This document shows, piece by piece, positions 1 through 8,555 of a DNA stretch of 64,000 bases (position 1 is the stretch's first letter; every line of letters starts with the position of its first letter). Origin of the DNA: Sorangium cellulosum. GTDB taxonomy: Bacteria > Myxococcota_A > Polyangia > Polyangiales > Polyangiaceae. The stretch is from NCBI RefSeq assembly GCF_002950945.1, contig NZ_CP012673.1, positions 11,298,501 through 11,362,500 on the forward strand, read 5' to 3'. Below the pieces are notes generated by a model, which worked only from the letters and a program-made list of their open reading frames with translations, did not search any database and was not told the origin of the DNA. The position numbers were made by a program, and so were the translations under genes.

Positions 1-1
1 C

Positions 2-559
2 GCGGTGCGCTTCCGCCACGCGCCGGCGGGTGATCCGGCGGAGAAGGAGCGGCGGATCGGCTCGCGGCTCGCGTTCGGCGCGCCGGCGACCGAGCTGGTC
101 ATGCCGGCGGAGGTGCTGGAACGGCCGCTGCCGCACGCGAACGAGGCGCTCGCCGCGTTCCTGGAGCGCCAGGTGGGCGCGCTGGCGGCGAGGCTCCCGG
201 GCGCGGCGCCGGCCCCGCCGGCGCTCGCGCAGCGCGTGCGGTCGCTGCTCGGCGAGCAGCTGCGCGAGGGCGCCGACCTGCCGGCGCTCGCGGCGCGCTT
301 ACGCATGAGCCCGCGCACGCTCCAGCGCCGGCTCCGGGACGAGGGGACGTCGCTGAACGCCCTGCTCGACGAGGTCCGGCGCGCCCGCGCGGCGGCGCTG
401 CTGGAGGCCGACATGGCGATCGCGGAGGTGGCGTACCTGCTCGGCTACTCCGAGCCGAGCGCCTTCCACCGGGCGTTCCGGCGCTGGACCGGCGCGACGC
501 CGGAAGGGTTCCGGGCGCGGGCCGCCGAGGCGCGGGCCGCGCGGCCGAGCGGACGGTAA
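2..559 (+). CDS. AraC-family transcriptional regulator, C-terminal part (5' end outside window)
   Basis: The reading frame is open at the left edge, so the N-terminus is missing. The visible part ends in a two-helix-turn-helix AraC domain. The first helix-turn-helix is around LAARLRMSPRTLQRRL. The second carries the family signature IAEVAYLLGYSEPSAFHRAF followed by a WTGATPEGFR tail. The preceding segment resembles the C-terminal part of the OruR/ArgR-like arabinose-binding-type sensor domain found in this AraC subgroup. Its role would be cytoplasmic DNA binding in response to a small molecule; the ligand cannot be told. It converges on the Kelch gene with only 11 bp between the stop codons. 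Family assignment is firm; target genes are unknown. Confidence 0.9.
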   Translation, partial: AVRFRHAPAGDPAEKERRIGSRLAFGAPATELVMPAEVLERPLPHANEALAAFLERQVGALAARLPGAAPAPPALAQRVRSLLGEQLREGADLPALAARLRMSPRTLQRRLRDEGTSLNALLDEVRRARAAALLEADMAIAEVAYLLGYSEPSAFHRAFRRWTGATPEGFRARAAEARAARPSGR

Positions 560-570
560 GCGGCCGCTGC

Positions 571-3500
571 TCACGCGCTGCGACGCGCGTCCGCGCTCGC
601 GGGGGAGCGGGTTGCTGCCCCCCGGCGGCGCCGGACGCCGCGCGCCCCGAGCAGGGCGGCCAGCAAGAGCCATGGCGCAGGGTTCACCCTCGCGGTGGCC
701 GGCGCCGCGCTGCACCCGTCGGCGCGGGGCGTCGGCGTGCCGCCGCTCGATCCAGCGGTCGTCGAGGCGCTGCTCCCCGCACCGCCGGTGACGGAAGTGC
801 TCCCGTCACCGCCAGCGCCGCCTTCGCCACCGGTGGCAGCGCCGCCGGCCCCGACGCTGCTGCTGACCGCGGTCCCGGCGCTGCCGCTGCCGGCGCTGCC
901 GCTGCTGCCGCCTTCGCCGCCGCTGCCGCCGGGCCCGCCGCCGCCGCCCGAGCCTCCCGCGGCCGTGCCGCCTTCGCCGCCGCCGCCCGAGCCTCCCGCG
1001 GCCGCGCCGCCCTCGCCGCCGCCGCCCGAGCCTCCCGCAGCCGCGCCGCCCTCGCCGCCGCCGCCCGAGCCTCCCGCGGCCGCGCCGCCCTCGCCGCCGC
1101 CGCCCGAGCCTCCCGCGGCCGCGCCGCCCTCGCCGCCGCCTCCCGCGACGCAAACACCGCTCTCGCAAGCTCCGTCGCCGGCGATGGCGACGCCGGGCGT
1201 GTACAGCAGCGACTCGACCTCCGCGCTGCAATCGGCAGCACAGCCGCCGAGGAAGAGCACACGGCCGTCCGCGAGCGGCGTCACCGTGGACGACGCGCGC
1301 GGCGTGCCGATCGACCGATCGATCGTCCACGTGCCGGTCAGCGGATCATAGAGCTGGATGAAAGCAGGGGATGGAGCCAAGTAGAGCGGCCTGACGGGTA
1401 TCGCGGCGACCCTGCCGTCGGCGAGCAGCACGAGGGACGTGTGATCGCCGCAGTCGTTCATCGGGCCGGTGATCGCCCAGCGATCGCTCTCGGGGTCGTA
1501 CAGCTCCGCGAGGCAGCCAGGGTTGTGGACGACAAGGACCTTCCCATCCAGCAACACCGCGGCAGATACCGTCTCCTCGTCGAAGCGCGGCACCGCGGTC
1601 ACCCTCCAGCTGTTCGTGAGCGGGTCGTAGAGCTCGGGCAGGGTGCTGACGTACCACCCCTCCCAGTTGACCCCCCTCCCGCCCGCGATCAGCACCTTGC
1701 CGTTCCGCAGCAGGACGGCCGTGTGGTCGACGTGGGGGTAATTCATCGCCGAGGCAGAGGTCCACGCGTTCGTCTCGGGATCGAGCAGATCGGCGAAGGC
1801 ATAGTAATACGTCCTGTCGAAGCCCGTGACGAGGATCTTGCCGTTCGGCAGCGGCGTGAACGTCGTGTACTCGTGGCCGTTCCGCGGCGCGACGGCCGTC
1901 GTCCAGGCGTCGGTCTCGGGGTCGTACCGCTCGTAGACCGTGCCGTCGCCCATGACGAAGACGCCGCCGTCCTGGAGCAGCACGGCCCTGTGAGCGCCGC
2001 TCGTCTCGTGCGTCGGGCTCACGGGCGTCCAGGTGTCGCTCGTCGGATCGAACCGCGCAGCGCTGTTGAGGGCGTCCCCCCCGGAGGGCTGCGCGCCGCC
2101 CACGACGAGGACGGTGCCGTCCTGGAGCCGCGTGGCCGAGTGATCGTAGCGCCGCGGGCTCATCGGGGCAGCGACCGCCCACGCGCTCGTCGTGGGGTCC
2201 GGGCAGGGCGTGCCGTCGGGCAGCGGGGAGGACGGGCAACGGCCCCCGGTGCGCACGAGGCAGACCCCCTCGTCATGGCAGCTGTTCAGCGGCGGGCAGA
2301 CATCGAGATCGCTGCCGGTGCACACGCCCGCCTGACATACGTCCGCGAGCGTGCACACGTCGTCGTCGTTGCACGCCGCGCCGTCGGGCTTCGGTGTCGG
2401 GGCGCCGCAGCCGCCCGTCGCCTCGTCGCACGTGGCCATGAGACAGGAGCCATCGACATGACACTCGACCCGCAATCCAGCGCAAGCGCCACCCCGGCAC
2501 TCGTCGTGATTGGTGCAGCGCTCGCCGTCGTCGCACGCAACGCCGGCCGGGGCCAGCGCGTCGACGCACCGGCCCGACGCCGGATCGCAGACGCCCTGGT
2601 GACATGCATCTCGCGCGGCGCACGCGACGGGCGCCCCGCCGGCGCAAGCGCCGGCCTGGCAGGCGTCGCTCTGCGTGCAGGCATCGCCGTCGTCGCACGG
2701 CGCGCCGTCAGCCGCCGGCGCCCCGGCGCAGGCGCCGGTCTGGCAGGCGTCGCTCTGCGTGCAGGCATTGCCGTCGTCGCACGGCGCGCCGTCGGCCGCC
2801 GGCGCCCCGGCGCAGGCGCCGGACTGGCAGGCGTCGCTCTGCGTGCAGGCGTTGCCGTCGTCGCAGGCCGGTCCGGTGAGCGGCGAGCAGGTGCCGTCGC
2901 GCGCGCCGCCGGCGGCGAGCGCGCAAGCGTCGCACGCCCCGTCGCAGGCCGTATCGCAGCAGACGCCGTCCGCGCAGAAGCCGCTCCCGCACTCGAACGC
3001 CGAGCTGCAGGGCGCCCCCTCGACGCCCCGCCCCGTGAACAGCTCGGCGCTGGCCGTCGCGCTCAGGTGCGGGGTCCTGCCCTCCTGGGCCTCGTACCAA
3101 TCTGGGTGGTAATAAGAAACGTAGCCGCCCGCGGCGAGGACCCTGCCGTCGAGGAGCGGCGTCAACGTGTGATGGGCGCGCCCGGCGCGCAGGGCCGCCT
3201 CCGACGTCCAGCCTCCTGTCGCCGGGTCGTAGAGCTCCCCTCCTCGGCGAAAGTTCATGTAAGGAGGGGTGAAGTAGCACTCGGTCATCATGCAATGCGT
3301 GGCCATGCGCTCCATCGCGCCGAGGACCAGGACCTTGCCGCTCGGGAGCGACACGGCGCGTCGCCCCTCGAGGCCACCGCTGCGGTATCTGTCGGATTCG
3401 CCGGAGCTGCCCGAGAGCCCGGGCGCCGCGGTCCACGTGTTCGTCGAAGGGTCGTACACCTCTGCCTGCTCCGCGGGGCCCGCCGTGGGCCCGACGCCGC

Positions 3501-4356
3501 CGGTCACGAGGACCTTGCCGCTCGGAAGCAGCGAGGCGCTGCAGCCGGAGCGATCGAGCGCCGCCATGGGCCCCGTGGGCGACCAGGTGTCGCTCGCGGG
3601 GTCGTAGATCTCGGCGCGATCGCCCGCGCCGCAGGCCACGAGCACCCTGCCGTCCAGGAGCAGCGCGGCGTCGTGGCGAGCGCGCGGGTGCAGCATGGGT
3701 CTCGCCGCACTCCATGTGTCCGTCGCCGGATCGTAGAGCTCGCAAGAGGCCCGTGAGGCCCCCGCGCTCCTCCATTCCTCGCTGCCGGCCACGAGGATCC
3801 TGCCGTCGGCGAGCCGCGTCGCCGTGTGGTGGCTGCGCGGGCTCGCCATGGGCGCGACGGCCGTCCAGGCGTTCAGCCCTGGATGGTACACCTCGGCGAG
3901 CGCGACCATCTCGCCGCCGCCATCCCTGTACGACATCACCCCGCCGAGGACGAGCGCCCGCCCGTCGGAGAGCAGCGTCGCCGTGTGGGCCACGCGCGAC
4001 GCGCTGAGCGGCGCGGCCGTCGTCCAGAGGCCCGTCCCCGGGTCATAGACCTCTGCGCTCGCGAGGACCCCGGAATACTCGCCCCCCAGGCCGCCGGCGA
4101 CGAGGACCCTGCCGTCGAGGAGCCGGGTCGCCGTGTGCTCCGCGCGCGGGACGTTCATCGACCCCGTGTCCAGCGCGAGGCGCGCCTCTCCGGCGCTGCC
4201 GGGCTCGCCGCGCTCCGGACCTCCTCCGGCACACCCGGCGAGCAGCGCGAGCCCGATCAGCAGCGATGCGAGCGGCCGCGCGCGACTCGCGATCGCGAAA
4301 GCAGGCTCGCTGCGATGCCACGAGAGCGGCCTGGACTGCCCTGAACGGCGACTCAT
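571..4356 (-). CDS. Large Kelch-repeat surface lipoprotein with Cys-rich inserts and MYXO-CTERM-like tail
   Basis: About 1,261 residues. I chose the ATG at 4356 because GGAGG lies 7 nt upstream and the N-terminus then forms a lipoprotein signal ending in the lipobox LLAGC. Two Kelch blocks carry repeated motifs of the type HTATLLSDGRALVLGG and AEVYDPxTxxW, predicting beta-propellers. Between them is a disulfide-rich section with near-identical units built on CDDGNACTQSDACQ. A Gly/Ala/Ser/Glu linker with 14-residue repeats follows. The end is GCS, then a hydrophobic stretch PWLLLAALLGARG, then RRRR, which resembles the myxobacterial MYXO-CTERM sorting tail. It therefore carries both an N-terminal lipid-anchor signal and a C-terminal sorting signal. 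Probable cell-surface adhesion or recognition; the ligand is unknown. Confidence 0.88.
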   Translation of the reverse strand: MSRRSGQSRPLSWHRSEPAFAIASRARPLASLLIGLALLAGCAGGGPERGEPGSAGEARLALDTGSMNVPRAEHTATRLLDGRVLVAGGLGGEYSGVLASAEVYDPGTGLWTTAAPLSASRVAHTATLLSDGRALVLGGVMSYRDGGGEMVALAEVYHPGLNAWTAVAPMASPRSHHTATRLADGRILVAGSEEWRSAGASRASCELYDPATDTWSAARPMLHPRARHDAALLLDGRVLVACGAGDRAEIYDPASDTWSPTGPMAALDRSGCSASLLPSGKVLVTGGVGPTAGPAEQAEVYDPSTNTWTAAPGLSGSSGESDRYRSGGLEGRRAVSLPSGKVLVLGAMERMATHCMMTECYFTPPYMNFRRGGELYDPATGGWTSEAALRAGRAHHTLTPLLDGRVLAAGGYVSYYHPDWYEAQEGRTPHLSATASAELFTGRGVEGAPCSSAFECGSGFCADGVCCDTACDGACDACALAAGGARDGTCSPLTGPACDDGNACTQSDACQSGACAGAPAADGAPCDDGNACTQSDACQTGACAGAPAADGAPCDDGDACTQSDACQAGACAGGAPVACAARDACHQGVCDPASGRCVDALAPAGVACDDGERCTNHDECRGGACAGLRVECHVDGSCLMATCDEATGGCGAPTPKPDGAACNDDDVCTLADVCQAGVCTGSDLDVCPPLNSCHDEGVCLVRTGGRCPSSPLPDGTPCPDPTTSAWAVAAPMSPRRYDHSATRLQDGTVLVVGGAQPSGGDALNSAARFDPTSDTWTPVSPTHETSGAHRAVLLQDGGVFVMGDGTVYERYDPETDAWTTAVAPRNGHEYTTFTPLPNGKILVTGFDRTYYYAFADLLDPETNAWTSASAMNYPHVDHTAVLLRNGKVLIAGGRGVNWEGWYVSTLPELYDPLTNSWRVTAVPRFDEETVSAAVLLDGKVLVVHNPGCLAELYDPESDRWAITGPMNDCGDHTSLVLLADGRVAAIPVRPLYLAPSPAFIQLYDPLTGTWTIDRSIGTPRASSTVTPLADGRVLFLGGCAADCSAEVESLLYTPGVAIAGDGACESGVCVAGGGGEGGAAAGGSGGGGEGGAAAGGSGGGGEGGAAAGGSGGGGEGGAAAGGSGGGGEGGTAAGGSGGGGGPGGSGGEGGSSGSAGSGSAGTAVSSSVGAGGAATGGEGGAGGDGSTSVTGGAGSSASTTAGSSGGTPTPRADGCSAAPATARVNPAPWLLLAALLGARGVRRRRGAATRSPASADARRSA
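951..1140. repeat. 42-bp coding tandem repeat in the Kelch-protein linker
   Basis: About four to five near-perfect 42-bp units encode GGGGEGGAAAGGSG on the minus strand. The unit length is a multiple of three, so copy-number change would alter linker length without breaking the frame. This is a flexible spacer between the propeller region and the C-terminal sorting tail. Confidence 0.85.
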
Positions 4357-4607
4357 CATCCCACCTCCGAGCTCTGGACAGATCACGAATTCACCGGAAG
4401 CGCTGCGGGAATCGACAGCCCGCAGCGCGCGCCCCGAACGTCCGCCTTTGGTGCCGGCGCCTCGCGCCACATTCATGGCGGGCGCGTCGCGGCCGACCAC
4501 AAGACCGCCTCGGAGCGGCGTCCTCGGTGCTCGCGACCGCGGCGCACGAGGCTTCCCGCAGGGCCGCCGACCGGGCTACCCTGCGGTAGAGAGGGGTCGG
4601 GATCACG

Positions 4608-5003
4608 ATGGGGACGCCGGGCGCAAAGCGGGGGGATCGGATCGTGGCGATCGACACACACGTGGTGCTGGTGCCGTCCCCCGCCGGGCCGGTCCCCACG
4701 CCCACGCCGATGCCCTTCCTGGGGCAGCTCTCGGAGGATCTCTGCGCCGCCGTGTTCATCGACAACAAGGCCGCGGCGACCGAGGGGAGCAAGGCCGTGA
4801 ACAGCCCGGCGTACGTGCCGGCGGGAGGAACGTTCCAGAGGCCGCCGTCGAACGAGGCGTCGGTGCACAGGGGGAGCGCGCGGGTCTTCTTCGACGGAAG
4901 ACCGGCCGCTCGAAGCGGCGACCCCGCGGTGACCTGCAACGACCCCGAGGACGCTCCGAAGGGCACGGTCGTGGCGGAGGGGACGGTGTTCGTCGGGGGC
5001 TGA
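4608..5003 (+). CDS. PAAR-like (DUF4150-type) type VI secretion spike-tip protein
   Basis: 131 residues. The layout is that of PAAR-like tip proteins: an N-terminal strand-rich segment with VPSPAGPVPTPTPMPF, a central SVHRGSARVFFDGRPAARSGD segment and a final hydrophobic VAEGTVFVGG. Such proteins form the sharp conical cap on the VgrG trimer of the T6SS needle and can carry effectors. No C-terminal toxin extension is present. The start has a purine-rich GAGGGG upstream. It converges on the Pro-rich gene with only 6 bp between stops. The VgrG operon about 6.6 kb downstream supports a T6SS role. Confidence 0.85.
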   Translation: MGTPGAKRGDRIVAIDTHVVLVPSPAGPVPTPTPMPFLGQLSEDLCAAVFIDNKAAATEGSKAVNSPAYVPAGGTFQRPPSNEASVHRGSARVFFDGRPAARSGDPAVTCNDPEDAPKGTVVAEGTVFVGG

Positions 5004-5009
5004 TCGCGC

Positions 5010-6644
5010 TCAGCGAGGGACGCGGCCGGCGGAGAGGAGCCGGGCATGATGGGCGCGGTAGGCCTTTTGCCACTGCGCCCACAGGGGCGGCTCCTCGGCG
5101 AAGCGCTGCTTGAAGTGCGCGTCGAGGCGCTCCTTCTCGGCGGCGCTGAGCCGGTAACGGCCGAGGATCTGCGCGGTGCTCCGGGGATCGAGGACGAGCT
5201 CCAGGGTGAGCGCTGCGTGCTGCTCGAGCGTGATCGGGAGCGGAGGTGACGGCGGGCTGGGGACGGGCGTCGCCGGACGGGCCACGCCGGCGGCGGCCCC
5301 GCCCGACGGCTCCCTGGCGAAGGGGAGCGCCGCGCCGCGGGGGATGTCGAGGCGCAGCGAGGTGCCGGTGAGGGCCTCGGGCGCGCGGTTGACGACCGGC
5401 CTGGAGGAGCGCGGCGGCGACGGCGGTGCAGGCAACGGCAGCGCGGACGGCGCCGGCGGCGCGGACGGCGCCGAGCCGGGGCGACCCGGAGCCGCGGGCG
5501 CGAACGGGAGCGCCGGGCCGCTCGCGACGTTGGCCAGCGGCGCCGTTCCGGTGAGCGCCAGGGGGGCCTGGACAACCGGAGGGCGCGGGAGCGCCTCGCC
5601 GGGCCATGCGCTCGCCTCGGGGAAAGGGAGCGCCGGGCCGCGTGGAACGTCGGAGAGGGGCGCGGTCCCGGTGAGCGCCGGTGGCGCCGGGACGACGGGG
5701 GGGCGCTGGGTCGCGGCGCCGGGCGGCGCGTTCGCCTCGGGGAAAGGGAGCGCCGGGCCGCATGCGGCCTCGGACAAGGGCGCCGTTCCGGTGAGGGCTC
5801 CGGGGGCGCGATGGACCACGGGTCTGGACGCCCTCGGCGTGGGCAGCGCCAGCGGCGAGGGGCGATCCGGATCCGCGGGCGCGAAGGGAAGCGCCGGGCC
5901 GCGTGGGATGTCGAGGGACAGCGCCGTGCCGGGAGGAAGCGGCGCCGCGTACGCCGATGGGGGCGGCGCCGGAGAGGGTGCCGCGGTCGCCTCCGGCGCG
6001 GGCAACTCCTCCGGCGGCTCCTCCCGGGAGCTCGGCCGATAGGCCGAGGGAAGGACCAGCGGCGGCTCCCACGCTGCGTCGGCCGGGACGGGCTCCGCTG
6101 GCGCGGCGGCTGCCGCCGAGGGGACGAGGATCCCGGGCTCGATCCGGAGCTCCGGCAGCTCGGCGCCGGCCTCTCTCGCGAGCTCCGCGGCCCTCTCCTG
6201 GAGCTCCGGCGAGCCGGCCAGGCGGCGCGTCCAGAGGCGCGACAGGCGGGAGATGTCGTTCACGCCGAGGCCCAGGCCGTCGAGGAGCGCGAAGGGCGAC
6301 GGGTGGCTCGAATAGGCCTTGAGGAAGGCCGTCCACGCCGCGAGGTCGGTCTCGAGCGGGGAGATCCGCCGGGCGAGGCGGTCCTCGGCCTCGGCGAGGC
6401 GGCTCCGGTACGACGGGAAGAGGCCCTGCCCCTCCTTCAGCGACTCCTCGACGAGGCGGGCCTTCCATGCGGCTTCGGCGCCGGGCCAGGCGGCCGGCGC
6501 GACGCCCTCCACGGCGAGGACCGCGGGGAGCTCGAAGCCGTCGGCCAGGGCCGCGGTCACCGCCGCGAACTGGGCGAGGGAGATGCCGTGGAGCACGACG
6601 TCGCGCGGCGCGGCCGGCGGCGCGCCCGGGGAGGAGGCGTTCAC
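5010..6644 (-). CDS. Pro/Ala-rich T6SS-associated protein with five ALTGT...PALPF repeats
   Basis: 544 residues, apparent GTG start. No enzyme family recognised. The N-terminal ~170 residues are helical (DVVLHGISLAQFAAVTAAL and onward). The middle is a low-complexity Pro/Ala linker containing five copies of a motif of the form ALTGTxxL(x)nGPALPFxxA. The last ~75 residues form a second small helical segment that can be aligned with part of the N-terminal one (LAQFAAVTAALADG versus LEQHAALTLELVLD, both followed by an aromatic/basic helix and an EE pair). That suggests a duplicated domain at either end of a repetitive linker. Its position beside PAAR and in the VgrG neighbourhood suggests a T6SS accessory or loading role; this is inference. 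Confidence 0.75.
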   Translation of the reverse strand: MNASSPGAPPAAPRDVVLHGISLAQFAAVTAALADGFELPAVLAVEGVAPAAWPGAEAAWKARLVEESLKEGQGLFPSYRSRLAEAEDRLARRISPLETDLAAWTAFLKAYSSHPSPFALLDGLGLGVNDISRLSRLWTRRLAGSPELQERAAELAREAGAELPELRIEPGILVPSAAAAAPAEPVPADAAWEPPLVLPSAYRPSSREEPPEELPAPEATAAPSPAPPPSAYAAPLPPGTALSLDIPRGPALPFAPADPDRPSPLALPTPRASRPVVHRAPGALTGTAPLSEAACGPALPFPEANAPPGAATQRPPVVPAPPALTGTAPLSDVPRGPALPFPEASAWPGEALPRPPVVQAPLALTGTAPLANVASGPALPFAPAAPGRPGSAPSAPPAPSALPLPAPPSPPRSSRPVVNRAPEALTGTSLRLDIPRGAALPFAREPSGGAAAGVARPATPVPSPPSPPLPITLEQHAALTLELVLDPRSTAQILGRYRLSAAEKERLDAHFKQRFAEEPPLWAQWQKAYRAHHARLLSAGRVPR

Positions 6645-6818
6645 GGGAGGCGATTCTAGCGAGGCAGCGCGCGGGCGGGGGATCAGGCGTCGGGGCGGCG
6701 CAGAAGCGGATCCCGGGCGACGTCGAGCCGGGTAAGCCCGCGCACGAGCAACCCCGGCTCCCCTCGGGTACGGGCCGGGTGACGAGCGCGACCGCGTCGT
6801 CGATCCAGCGCCGCCGCC

Positions 6819-7496
6819 TCAGCCCTGCGGCGACTCCGGAGGCCCCTCCGCGCCGGCGGTACCGCCCTCCGGTGCCCGCGCGTCGTCGAGGTAGAACCCG
6901 GGGTTCTCCGGCATGCCGGCGGCGACGAACGCCGCACGGCGCTTCTTGCACTGCGGGCATCGCCCGCAATGACGCTCGTAGCCCAGCATGCAGCTGTACG
7001 TGTGCCCGAAGTCGACGCCGAGGCGGACGCCCTCGGCGAGCACCGCGCTCTTGTCGAACCCGATGAGCGGCGTTTCGATGGTGACGGAGCCGAGCGTGGA
7101 CGCGAGGCGGCGATACGCCTCGAGGAAGCCGAGAGACGCGCTGGCGTACCCGTCGACGTCGTCCCGGATGACCGCGATCGCGATCGAAGCCGCCTCGATC
7201 TGGGCCGCGTACGAGGTCGCGAGGCTGAGGACGATCAGGTTCCGGTGCGGCAGCGGGATGTGCAGCTTGGCCTGCTGCTCCGCCCGGAACGCCGCGCCGA
7301 CGGCCCCCATGTCGAAGCGCCGGAGCGAGAGCCCGAGCGCCGCGCACTGCCGCTCCGCCGCCTGGTGCTCCCGGTGCGCGGCGCGCTGGCCGTAATCGAC
7401 GAACACCGGGACGACACGCGCCCTCGTGTGCATGACGTGGAGCAATGTCGTGCTGTCAGCGCCGCCGGTCGTGAGGACGATCGTGGGAGCTTGCAT
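6819..7496 (-). CDS. Divergent QueC-like (7-cyano-7-deazaguanine synthase family) ATP-dependent ligase
   Basis: 225 residues, close to the usual QueC length. The N-terminal PP-loop reads TTGGADSTT, with Thr in place of the usual first Ser of SGGxDS. FVDYGQRAAHREHQAA and PLPHRNLIVLSLA match family landmarks. The zinc-binding end is present as CMLGYERHCGRCPQCKKR. However, the usual substrate-contacting GYPDCRPEF segment is replaced by GYASASLGF, so the substrate may not be carboxydeazaguanine. No queD, queE or queF lies within the window, and the gene is embedded among T6SS accessory genes. QueC-like proteins also occur in defence and nucleic-acid modification systems, so the metabolic role is unsure. 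Family membership is firm; specificity is not. Confidence 0.8.
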   Translation of the reverse strand: MQAPTIVLTTGGADSTTLLHVMHTRARVVPVFVDYGQRAAHREHQAAERQCAALGLSLRRFDMGAVGAAFRAEQQAKLHIPLPHRNLIVLSLATSYAAQIEAASIAIAVIRDDVDGYASASLGFLEAYRRLASTLGSVTIETPLIGFDKSAVLAEGVRLGVDFGHTYSCMLGYERHCGRCPQCKKRRAAFVAAGMPENPGFYLDDARAPEGGTAGAEGPPESPQG

Positions 7497-7640
7497 GGTC
7501 CAGGAGGATCGGTGATCCGGGGCGTGCGCGCCAGGGTTTTCGAGGGGAGACGCGTGGATTGAGCAGGCCTTCAGGAAGGCGGTCTACGCCGCGCGCTTCC
7601 GGCTACCAGCGGGAGTGCGCCTTCCAGAGCAACGGACTGC

Positions 7641-8363
7641 ATGATAGAGTCGAGCATGCTCACGATCGTCTGCGTCAACTGCCGCCGCGCCTCGTCTGCG
7701 AAGGGACTGGACGAGGACTCCGGCTTCGCTGTGTGCCGAGGGTGCGGCGCGATGTTCGAGATCTCGAGCGCCGACCTCGACGAGGCTCGGGACGCCCTCC
7801 CTGGGCTCGAGTCGTACGGCCACATATCTACGCCACCGTCATATTCGGTGAACTTCGCCGATGTCGAACCGGGCGGATACCGAGGCCATAAGCGCGAGCT
7901 CATCATGAGCTGGCCGCTGGAGGACGCCGGGCCAGGACGCGCGGGATGGTTACTCTGCTCGGCAATGTCCTGGTTTGGTGTCTACGTCATGGCGACCGTC
8001 CCGAGTAGAGCAGAGACGGGCATCCTCGTGGTCCTCATGGCGATCAGCGGAATTCCCGCGCTCACGTTCACATACCTGCTTCTCGTATCGCTACTCAATC
8101 GCACTCATTTAACGATCACAAGAGATCTGCTTCAGGTCCGTCATGGCCCCCTCCCATGGCCCGGCAATCGCGTCATACCCACAGCCGAAATCCAGGATAT
8201 CCATTGCTCCCGCTCTGTCTCAGGACGTCACAAAGGATTTGTCTCTTACGCCCTCAACGCCCGACTACGATCGGGAGGAACGCACCCTGTGGTGGTGCGC
8301 CTGAAGTATCCTAGAACCGCGATGCTCATAAAGCAGTGCGTCCAAGACACGTTGATAATATGA
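7641..8363 (+). CDS. Zinc-ribbon membrane protein, unknown function
   Basis: 240 residues. The N-terminus has two CxxC knuckles (CVNC and CRGC) about 20 residues apart, a probable zinc ribbon. Two hydrophobic segments around residues 108-150 (GWLLCSAMSWFGVYVMATV and ILVVLMAISGIPALTFTYLLL) form a likely helical hairpin. The C-terminal ~80 residues resemble a small beta-rich PH-like domain. An internal ATG at 7656 (MLTIVCVNC) is an alternative start. It faces the putative T6SS cargo gene tail to tail across a large hairpin. An immunity role for the cargo can be imagined but nothing in the sequence proves it. Confidence 0.6.
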   Translation: MIESSMLTIVCVNCRRASSAKGLDEDSGFAVCRGCGAMFEISSADLDEARDALPGLESYGHISTPPSYSVNFADVEPGGYRGHKRELIMSWPLEDAGPGRAGWLLCSAMSWFGVYVMATVPSRAETGILVVLMAISGIPALTFTYLLLVSLLNRTHLTITRDLLQVRHGPLPWPGNRVIPTAEIQDIHCSRSVSGRHKGFVSYALNARLRSGGTHPVVVRLKYPRTAMLIKQCVQDTLII

Positions 8364-8431
8364 GAGGCCAGAGAGCATCCTAGACGCGTCGATCAGCCTG
8401 AAACGCCCGACGCCCGAGAATGAAAAGATTC

Positions 8432-8501
8432 GAACCACAGAGGCACAGAGGGCACAGAGTTGTTTTGTTGTTCCTCTGTGTCCTCTGTGCCTCTGTGGTT
8501 C
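8432..8501. repeat. Large inverted repeat (ACCACAGAGGCACAGAGG type hairpin)
   Basis: Arms at about 8433-8459 and 8474-8500 are nearly perfect inverted copies of AACCACAGAGGCACAGAGG followed by GCACAGAG or GACACAGAG, with a short T-rich loop. From memory, very similar palindromes occur dispersed in many unrelated bacterial genomes, suggesting a small non-autonomous mobile repeat. Here it lies between two convergent stops (8363 and 8556) and may act as a bidirectional terminator. Confidence 0.85.
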
Positions 8502-8555
8502 ATTTTCCCGGGGTTTCAACCCGTTCGGTGTCCTAGACGCGCCATGGGGTAGCGT

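Noticed and set aside
1441..3756. 771-aa plus-strand open frame opposite the Kelch gene
   Set aside because: It is a GC-driven antisense shadow: no recognisable domains, Arg/Val/Ala-rich, while the minus strand encodes clear Kelch repeats.
4756..7347. 863-aa minus-strand open frame spanning PAAR, the Pro-rich gene and QueC
   Set aside because: It overlaps three genes with real motifs and its own translation is Arg/Pro/Gly-rich nonsense.
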